NCBI GenBank assembly: GCA_012516535.1
Contig: JAAYWP010000037.1
Coordinates: 1 to 47,252 of the forward strand
Reading direction: 5' to 3'
Source: Syntrophomonadaceae bacterium
Lineage (GTDB): Bacteria > Bacillota > DSM-12270 > Thermacetogeniales > Thermacetogeniaceae
DNA: 47,252 nt
A program made the position numbers and the translations under genes. A model generated the notes under the pieces. The model did no database searches and was not told the origin of the DNA. It was given only the letters and a program-made list of their open reading frames with translations. The first letter of the stretch is position 1. Each line of letters opens with the position of its first letter. This document shows positions 40,652 through 47,252 of the stretch, piece after piece.

Positions 40652-41331
40652 TGGAAATGGTTAAAGTGCGGATGGCAACTCCGGTGTTGCAGCAAAATGA
40701 TGAAGTGGCCAGAGAAAATCGGGAGCTTTTTCGCAAGAAAGGCCTTTTTGTGCTTAATTTAATGAGCTCCCCCGGTTCTGGTAAGACCAGCATATTGGAG
40801 AGGACAATCGAAAAACTTTCCAATCGCTTGAAATTGGGGGTTATTGAGGGGGATATTTATACCACCAAAGATGCAGAGCGGATTGAAAAATTTGGGATCC
40901 CTGTTGTCCAAATCAACACAGCAGGTGCCTGCCACCTAGACGCCAGGATGTTGCAACCTGCTCTTGATGATCTGGACCTGAATGGCCTGGATTTTTTGAT
41001 TGTGGAGAATGTGGGGAACCTGGTCTGCCCTGCTGAGTTTGATCTAGGAGAGGATGCCCGGGCTGCGGTTTTAAGTGTTGCCGAGGGAAATGACAAACCT
41101 GCTAAATACCCCCTGGTTTTTCGGGAGTCTCAGGTGGTATTGATCAATAAGATTGATCTCCTTCCCTATACAGATTGTGATATCGATCAATTGGAAAAGG
41201 ATTTGAAATTGATCAATCATGAGCTTAAGCTTTTCCGGGTATCTGCTCGTCTTGGCCAGGGATTTGAGCCCTGGGTACAGTGGCTAGAGGAACAGGTAAA
41301 TTTAAAGAAAAAATTATCAGCAAGTCAATAA
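40651..41331 (+). CDS. hypB: Hydrogenase maturation GTPase HypB
   Basis: NLMSSPGSGKTSILERTI, EGDIYTTKDAERI, VENVGNLVCPAEFDLGED, INKIDLLPY. Confidence 0.95.
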   Translation: MEMVKVRMATPVLQQNDEVARENRELFRKKGLFVLNLMSSPGSGKTSILERTIEKLSNRLKLGVIEGDIYTTKDAERIEKFGIPVVQINTAGACHLDARMLQPALDDLDLNGLDFLIVENVGNLVCPAEFDLGEDARAAVLSVAEGNDKPAKYPLVFRESQVVLINKIDLLPYTDCDIDQLEKDLKLINHELKLFRVSARLGQGFEPWVQWLEEQVNLKKKLSASQ

Positions 41332-41382
41332 GTTCACCCCCTTGACAGATCTGAAATGATCATGCATAATGTTAAATGTCAG

Positions 41383-41458
41383 TGCGGGGTGGAGCAGCGG
41401 TCAGCTCGTCGGGCTCATAACCCGAAGGTCGCTGGTTCGAATCCAGCCCCCGCTACCA
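41383..41458 (+). tRNA. Initiator tRNA-fMet (CAU) with CCA encoded; U1-U72 mismatch
   Basis: TGCGGGGTGGAGCAG...GTCGGGCTCATAACCCGAAGG...CTGGTTCGAATCCAGCCCCCGCTACCA; three G:C pairs in anticodon stem and unpaired 1-72. Confidence 0.92.
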
Positions 41459-41465
41459 AATGTTC

Positions 41466-41542
41466 GGCGGCGTAGCTCAGCTGGTTAGAGCATACGGTTC
41501 ATACCCGTAGTGTCGCAGGTTCGAGTCCTGCCGCCGCTACCA
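41466..41542 (+). tRNA. tRNA-Met (CAU), elongator (or Ile2 if CAU is modified)
   Basis: GGCGGCGTAGCTCAGCTGGTTAGAGCATACGGTTCATACCCGTAG...GCAGGTTCGAGTCCTGCCGCCGCTACCA. Confidence 0.92.
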
Positions 41543-41545
41543 TGT

Positions 41546-41621
41546 GGCCCGTTAGTCAAGTGGTCTAAGACACCGGCCTTTCACGCCGGCAACAGGGGTT
41601 CGAATCCCCTACGGGTCACCA
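41546..41621 (+). tRNA. tRNA-Glu (UUC)
   Basis: GGCCCGTTAGTCAAGTGGTCTAAGACACCGGCCTTTCACGCCGGCAACAGGGGTTCGAATCCCCTACGGGTCACCA. Confidence 0.93.
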
Positions 41622-41629
41622 AATATAAG

Positions 41630-41654
41630 CCCACCTTTATGCGGTGGGTTTTTT
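41630..41654 (+). terminator. Rho-independent terminator after the tRNA cluster
   Basis: CCCACC-TTTATGC-GGTGGG-TTTTTT. Confidence 0.85.
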
Positions 41655-41764
41655 GTTTGCATATTTGCTTATTATGTCGTTACCCTTCCTGCAGGAAAAC
41701 AGCAAATTTTGCGCAAAGAATCGCTTATAATGTACTGGAATATTGTGGCAGGAAAGGAAACGAT

Positions 41765-43369
41765 ATGGCTGTAGTATTCAGCAAGCTTCGGTATTTAACC
41801 CTGGGTATACAGGCAATAAAAACTGAACCGGTCTGGCACATTTGCCTGTTTTTGATGGGTTTGGCCGCTGGGAGGGGGGTTTTAGGCGGGCTGGCACCCT
41901 TTGCCCCTCCCCTGGCATTAACAGGGGCCCTTTGCTGTGGAAGATTGTTTTTGCTTTCACTGATAGGAATTTTTGCCGGCATTGCTTTCAGGCCCCCTGT
42001 TTTCACCGACATAGCGATAGCAGTGGATTATTTAGTGGTGATCACTGCGGTGTTTGCTGGGCGCAAGCTTAAGAAACAGCTTAAAGAATACTGGTATACC
42101 GCTGTTTTGTTAACAGGGGGTATTAATTTTGGCATTAAATATATCTATCTTTTGATCAGCGGAGCTCAAACCGGCTTTTTACCAGGACTGCTCAGTGAGT
42201 CAATGCTTGCCGGTATATTTACTGTTCCCCTTTATTACCTTTTCAGTGACTATAAAAAACAAAAAGGGCTTTTTTTTATTTTGGTTTTTGTTTTGGTTTA
42301 CTGCGGCCTGGGTGACCTCCGGCTTGGGCCTGCAAAAATTGAGGATATAATGAGCAGGAGTGTTCTGCTGATGGCAGCAGGGGGTTGGGGAAGCGGTTCT
42401 GCTGCTGCAGTAGGGGTCCTGCTGGGGATGCTGTCCGGAAACCCTGCTGTGGCACTGCCGCGGACAGGTTTTTTTGCAGCCACCGGTTTTTTTTCCGGCT
42501 TATTGAGGAACTGGGGACCAGCCGGGGTAATTCTGGGATTTTTTTTATCGGTTTTGCTGTTTTCCGCCAGTTTCAATCGACAGATCCATTTCCAGGAGCA
42601 TTTTCTGTCGAGCATGATGGCGGTTGTGGTCTATTTGGCAGCATGGAGGCATCTGCCCTTTTTCCCCAAAAGAGAAGGGCAGGATTCCTACAGCTGTGAA
42701 CCGATCCACGCAGAGGTGGGCTTTGCCCAGCGCTCGAAACCGGGTGAAGCCCTTTGTGGGGACAGCATGGGTGTAGCACACCTCAGCGATCGCCGCATGC
42801 TGTTATCTGTGAGTGATGGGATGGGGGCGGGGGTGAATGCAGCCAGAGAAAGCAGGATTGTAGTAAAATTAATCGAACAATTAGTGGAGAGCGGTGTAAG
42901 TCCGCAAAAGGCAGCCGGCATTGTCAATACCGCCCTTTACCTGCGGGGTGGGGAGGAGAGTGCTGCCACTATTGATGCAGCAATTATTGACCTTAATGCC
43001 GGCCATGCGGAGTTTTTGAAGGTGGGAGCGCCTCCTAGCTATTTGAAACGGGGAGAGGCTGTTGAGGTTATCAGGTCCAGCTGTTGGCCTGCAGGGATTT
43101 TAGATGAGCTGGATGCTCAAGTTTTGGCAAGGGAGATCCAGTCCGGAGACATACTTATTATGGCAACTGATGGTGTTACAGAAGCGAATTTTGATGGGAA
43201 GGAAGCTGATGATTGGCTCTATTCATATCTGCAGGAACTGCCTATGGAGGAGGCACAGCTGATAGCAGACCTTATTTTGAAATATGCGCTGAAAACGGCT
43301 GGTTTTAAGAACAGGGATGATATGACAGTGCTGGTTGCGCGTTTTGAACGGGAGCAGGGATTGGAGTGA
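41765..43369 (+). CDS. spoIIE: Short SpoIIE-like protein: membrane domain plus PP2C phosphatase domain (535 aa)
   Basis: N-terminal TM helices, C-terminal GDSMGVAHLSDRRMLLSVSDGMGAGVNAARES...GDILIMATDGVTEA. The track start at 41510 lies inside tRNA genes, so ATG 41765 is preferred. Confidence 0.85.
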   Translation: MAVVFSKLRYLTLGIQAIKTEPVWHICLFLMGLAAGRGVLGGLAPFAPPLALTGALCCGRLFLLSLIGIFAGIAFRPPVFTDIAIAVDYLVVITAVFAGRKLKKQLKEYWYTAVLLTGGINFGIKYIYLLISGAQTGFLPGLLSESMLAGIFTVPLYYLFSDYKKQKGLFFILVFVLVYCGLGDLRLGPAKIEDIMSRSVLLMAAGGWGSGSAAAVGVLLGMLSGNPAVALPRTGFFAATGFFSGLLRNWGPAGVILGFFLSVLLFSASFNRQIHFQEHFLSSMMAVVVYLAAWRHLPFFPKREGQDSYSCEPIHAEVGFAQRSKPGEALCGDSMGVAHLSDRRMLLSVSDGMGAGVNAARESRIVVKLIEQLVESGVSPQKAAGIVNTALYLRGGEESAATIDAAIIDLNAGHAEFLKVGAPPSYLKRGEAVEVIRSSCWPAGILDELDAQVLAREIQSGDILIMATDGVTEANFDGKEADDWLYSYLQELPMEEAQLIADLILKYALKTAGFKNRDDMTVLVARFEREQGLE

Positions 43370-43375
43370 GGGTTG

Positions 43376-44788
43376 ATGCCTGCTTTTACTGAAAAGGTGG
43401 AGCAACTGATTAAAAAGAAGAACTTGATCTCCCCTGAGATGAGGATCGTTGTCGGTGTTTCCGGAGGGGCTGATTCAGTTGCTCTGCTGTCAGTTTTAAA
43501 TGATTTGGCCCCTAAATATGCTTTGAAACTCTATGCGGCGCATCTGAACCACCTATTGCGCAGAGAGGCTGGGGAGGACGCCGCTTTTGTACAAAAGTTT
43601 GCCCGTTCTCTGGGAATTCCGACCTTTGTTGGTTATGCAAGGGTGTCAAAGCTTTCCCGTATTTATAAGCTGAGCATCGAGGAGGCGGGAAGGAGAGCCC
43701 GCTATCAGTTTTTAAGGCATGTAGCCAAAAAGGTGGGTGCCCAGAGGATCGCTGTGGGTCATCATGCAGGAGATCAGGTGGAAACTGTGATTTTCAATTT
43801 TCTGCGGGGAACGGGCCCGGCGGGGATTGCCGGGATACCGCTGCAAAACAAAGAGATTATTCGTCCACTGCTGGGGGTTACCAAGGAAGAGATTGAGGAA
43901 TTTTGTTGTGAGCGGGGTTTAAAATGGCGCACAGATGCCACAAACTTGACTACAGAGTATATGCGCAACCGGATCAGGGTGGAGCTACTGCCCTATCTGC
44001 GCCGGTTTTTTAACCCTCAGGTGGAGCGGGTGGTGCTCCAGCTGGCTGATATCATCTCAGAAGAGGACAGATTTTTGGAGGAGCAGGCACGATATCTGCT
44101 GAGAAAAATGGGGCAGAAGGGGGGGGAGGGGGAGATCCGGCTCCCTCTTACAGATTTTTTATCCCTTCCCCTGGCAGTCCAGCGGCGTTTGCTGCGTTTG
44201 TTGATAAGAAAGTCTGGTGCTGGGTTGAAAGATGTGGGCTACCAGCATTTTGACAGCTGTATTTCCTTTTTACGAGAAGCCCGAACGGAAGGGGAAATGC
44301 ATCTGCCCCACGGCAATAGGATGTTCAAAGGAAGTGGTCATTTCTGGGTCAGTACCGCTGGCAAACAGGATAAACCGGCAGCTATGCAGGAGATCAAGCG
44401 GGATTTAAAGATCCCAGGAATAACAGAGATCCCAGAATTGGGTGTTACTATTCAAGCGGAGATTAAACCATATCAGGAAAACTTTTATTTTCCGCCAGAG
44501 AACTACCAGGTATGCTTTGATTATGATAAAATAAAATTACCTTTGTGTGTCCGTACACGGCAAAAAGGTGACAGAATTCGCACCTTTGGCCTAAAGGGTA
44601 AAAAAAAGCTGAAAAAACTTTTTGCTGAATTAAAGATTCCCCCCAGTGAGCGGGATCTTGTTCCTCTGGTAATATCAGATGGGGAGATCTGCTGGGTGGT
44701 GGGTTATAAGAGAGGGGCGGCGGCACCGGTTACTGAAGATACCAGGCGGGTTCTTTTGCTGACCGCATCAAAAAGCTTTAAGGACTGA
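43376..44788 (+). CDS. tilS: tRNA(Ile)-lysidine synthase
   Basis: VVGVSGGADSVALLSVL PP-loop, AHLNHLLRR, GHHAGDQVETVIFNFLRGTG. Confidence 0.95.
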   Translation: MPAFTEKVEQLIKKKNLISPEMRIVVGVSGGADSVALLSVLNDLAPKYALKLYAAHLNHLLRREAGEDAAFVQKFARSLGIPTFVGYARVSKLSRIYKLSIEEAGRRARYQFLRHVAKKVGAQRIAVGHHAGDQVETVIFNFLRGTGPAGIAGIPLQNKEIIRPLLGVTKEEIEEFCCERGLKWRTDATNLTTEYMRNRIRVELLPYLRRFFNPQVERVVLQLADIISEEDRFLEEQARYLLRKMGQKGGEGEIRLPLTDFLSLPLAVQRRLLRLLIRKSGAGLKDVGYQHFDSCISFLREARTEGEMHLPHGNRMFKGSGHFWVSTAGKQDKPAAMQEIKRDLKIPGITEIPELGVTIQAEIKPYQENFYFPPENYQVCFDYDKIKLPLCVRTRQKGDRIRTFGLKGKKKLKKLFAELKIPPSERDLVPLVISDGEICWVVGYKRGAAAPVTEDTRRVLLLTASKSFKD

Positions 44789-44906
44789 CCTCTTTTAAAG
44801 CTTTTGGAGCTTGGGTGCTGCCTGTTATGAGGGATGAAATTACCAAGGTATCAGATGGGGCCTGATACTGATTTGCTGTATAAGAGATGTTAACTAGATA
44901 AGGAGG

Positions 44907-46724
44907 ATGATGGTGAAGAATAATCATCTGTTTAGAAACATATCAATTTACCTTATTATGCTGGTAGTAGTTGCTATGGGATTGAAGATGACCATGCCCC
45001 AGGACACCAAACCTGCAGAGTGGACTTATTCTTACTTTAATGAGAGATTAGCAGCAGGACAGATCGAAAGTGTTACCTTAAAATCAGTTGGTGATGATAA
45101 TTATAAGGTCGAGGGGGAAACCAAAAAGGGAGATAAATTTACCCTTTATGCCCCAGCTTCTGATCAAAGCCTGCATAATCAGCTGCAGGAAAAGGGAGTG
45201 ACTGTCAAATATCAGCCTAGTGAGGGAACTCCCTGGTGGGCAGGGTTGTTCTCTACGCTGCTGCCGGTTCTGCTGATCGGAGGTTTCCTTTTTTTTATGC
45301 TGCAGCAAACCCAGGGCAGCGGCAACAAGGTGATGCAGTTTAGTAAAACTAGGGCCAGGATGTTGGATCCAGAGAAGCAAAAGGTTACTTTCAAAGATGT
45401 GGCAGGTGTGGATGAGGCTAAGGAAGAACTGCAAGAGGTAGTGGAGTTTCTCAAAGAACCCAAGCGCTATAATGAGATCGGGGCCAGGATCCCCAAAGGG
45501 GTGCTTCTTTACGGGCCTCCCGGCACAGGTAAAACTCTTTTGGCTAGGGCTGTGGCTGGGGAGGCGGGGGTGCCCTTTTTCAGCATCAGCGGTTCTGATT
45601 TTGTTGAGATGTTTGTGGGGGTTGGTGCAGCACGGGTGCGGGATCTTTTCGATCAGGCCAAAAAGAACGCCCCTTGTATTGTATTTGTTGATGAAATTGA
45701 TGCAGTGGGAAGACAGCGGGGAGCAGGTCTTGGGGGCGGCCATGATGAGCGGGAACAGACCCTTAATCAGCTGCTGGTGGAGATGGATGGTTTTGATGCC
45801 AATGAAGGGATTATCATCCTTGCAGCCACCAACCGTCCGGATATTTTAGATCCGGCCCTGCTGCGTCCGGGACGCTTTGACCGCCACGTTGTAGTTGACA
45901 GTCCTGACCTGAATGGAAGAAGGGATATACTTGAGGTGCATATGCGTGGCAAGAAATTAGAAGATGATGTTGATGTGGATGTCTTGGCACGGCGCACACC
46001 GGGTTTCACCGGAGCTGATCTTGCTAATGTGGTCAATGAGGCTGCACTCCTTGCCGCCAGGAGGGGAAGAAAGAAGATCAGCATGCAGGATCTTGAGGAC
46101 GCAGTAGAGAGAGTAATTGCGGGCCCTGAGAAAAAGTCCAGGATCATGAGTGAGGAAGAAAAGAGATTGGTGGCCTACCATGAGGCAGGGCATGCGGTTG
46201 TGGGGAGTATGTTGCCCAATACAGACCCCATACACAAGATCTCCATTATCCCCAGGGGGAGAGCAGGAGGCTACACCTTGATGCTGCCCACTGAGGACCG
46301 CCATTATCTGACTAAATCCCGCCTGCTGGATGAGATCACAACTCTCCTGGGGGGGCGAGTATCAGAGGATCTGGTCCTTAAAGATATTAGCACAGGTGCA
46401 CAAAATGACCTGGAGCGGGCAACAACACTGGTGCGCAAAATGATCACCGAATATGGGATGTCTGAGGAGTTGGGGCCCCTTACTTTCGGCAGGCCGCAGG
46501 AACAGGTTTTCCTGGGGCGGGATATATCACGGGATAGAAATTACAGTGAAGAGATCGCTTATTCTATAGATAAGGAAGCCCGGCGCATTATAGAAAACTG
46601 TTATCAAAGAGCAAAGGAAATCCTTGAAAACAACATCCATAAACTCCATCTGGTTGCCACCACTTTGATGGAAAAGGAAACTATAGAAGCCAGCGAATTT
46701 CAGGCACTGATGCAGGGAGCTTAA
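44907..46724 (+). CDS. ftsH: ATP-dependent zinc metalloprotease FtsH
   Basis: [46 protein letters not shown] zinc motif. Confidence 0.98.
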   Translation: MMVKNNHLFRNISIYLIMLVVVAMGLKMTMPQDTKPAEWTYSYFNERLAAGQIESVTLKSVGDDNYKVEGETKKGDKFTLYAPASDQSLHNQLQEKGVTVKYQPSEGTPWWAGLFSTLLPVLLIGGFLFFMLQQTQGSGNKVMQFSKTRARMLDPEKQKVTFKDVAGVDEAKEELQEVVEFLKEPKRYNEIGARIPKGVLLYGPPGTGKTLLARAVAGEAGVPFFSISGSDFVEMFVGVGAARVRDLFDQAKKNAPCIVFVDEIDAVGRQRGAGLGGGHDEREQTLNQLLVEMDGFDANEGIIILAATNRPDILDPALLRPGRFDRHVVVDSPDLNGRRDILEVHMRGKKLEDDVDVDVLARRTPGFTGADLANVVNEAALLAARRGRKKISMQDLEDAVERVIAGPEKKSRIMSEEEKRLVAYHEAGHAVVGSMLPNTDPIHKISIIPRGRAGGYTLMLPTEDRHYLTKSRLLDEITTLLGGRVSEDLVLKDISTGAQNDLERATTLVRKMITEYGMSEELGPLTFGRPQEQVFLGRDISRDRNYSEEIAYSIDKEARRIIENCYQRAKEILENNIHKLHLVATTLMEKETIEASEFQALMQGA

Positions 46725-46740
46725 AAGCTCCCCCTTTTTT
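46715..46740 (+). terminator. Rho-independent terminator overlapping the ftsH stop codon
   Basis: GGGAGCTT-AA-AAGCTCCC-CC-TTTTTT. Confidence 0.8.
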
Positions 46741-46859
46741 GGTCAGTATTTACCGCAGTGATACTTATGCATAGGGCACAAGGGATGAGTGGTATAATTA
46801 TAGATATAGGATTTGGTATAATTGGTAATATAGAAATTGATGAAAGGGGAAATATACAA

Positions 46860-47252
46860 GTGGAGCGCACCTTTGTGATGGTCAAGCCCGATGGTGTCCA
46901 GCGGGGATTAATAGGAGAAATTATCAAAAGGTTTGAGCAGAAGGGTCTGAAAATAGTAGGCTTGAAAATGCTACAGATCACACCTGAATTGGCTTCCAAA
47001 CACTATGGTGAACACAAGGGCAAACCCTTTTTTGAGGGGCTGGTAAAATTCATCACCTCCTCCCCTGTTGTAGCCATGGTCCTGGAAGGAAAGGACTGCA
47101 TCAGCTTAGTCAGGGGGATGATGGGAGCAACCGATCCGAAAAAGGCCGCACCAGGAACTATCAGGGAAGCTTTTGGTATCGATATCGGCAGAAATGTGGT
47201 CCATGGTTCTGACTCTCCGGAAAGTGCAGCCAGAGAGATATCACTCTTTTTC
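46860..47252 (+). CDS. ndk: Nucleoside-diphosphate kinase (3' truncated by window end)
   Basis: GTG start; [36 protein letters not shown]...[35 protein letters not shown]. Confidence 0.95.
   Translation, partial: MERTFVMVKPDGVQRGLIGEIIKRFEQKGLKIVGLKMLQITPELASKHYGEHKGKPFFEGLVKFITSSPVVAMVLEGKDCISLVRGMMGATDPKKAAPGTIREAFGIDIGRNVVHGSDSPESAAREISLFF

Noticed and set aside
41510-41764. N-terminal extension of the SpoIIE ORF (MSQVRVLPPLPCGPLVKWSKTP...)
   Set aside because: This part is translated through tRNA-Met and tRNA-Glu genes and a terminator; ATG 41765 is the plausible start.

Overview
This window looks like a spore-forming anaerobic Firmicute (Clostridia/Peptococcaceae-like) chromosome. Three layers are visible. 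(1) A syntenic housekeeping/sporulation backbone: murA, spoIID, spoIIID, mbl/mreB, yabP, yabQ, small HTH gene, divIC-like, ppx/gppA, three tRNAs, short spoIIE, tilS, ftsH, ndk (cut by window end). (2) Redox modules: a minus-strand selenocysteine formate dehydrogenase split by an in-frame TGA with a perfect SECIS-like hairpin, behind a structured leader that may be a Moco riboswitch; a fused PFOR; and a group-3-like [NiFe] hydrogenase operon with a beta-gamma fusion plus hypA/hypB. (3) An AT-rich catabolic island of about 20 kb between murA and spoIID. It carries a PrpR-type sigma54 activator, an atypical glycyl radical enzyme (active-site GCIS instead of GCVE) with its activase, fumarase alpha/beta, malic enzyme, a hydantoinase-like amidohydrolase, a C45-type N-acyl amidase, an MHS-type MFS transporter, two MmgE/PrpD proteins and two tandem SLC13-like transporters. 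Both island transcription units are preceded by excellent -24/-12 sigma54 promoters and share TGTTTY-N4-RAAACA palindromes, so they look like one regulon. The best candidate for a new system is this sigma54-controlled GRE/amidohydrolase/MmgE-PrpD pathway that appears to converge on (or draw from) fumarate. All assignments were made by eye, without database searches.
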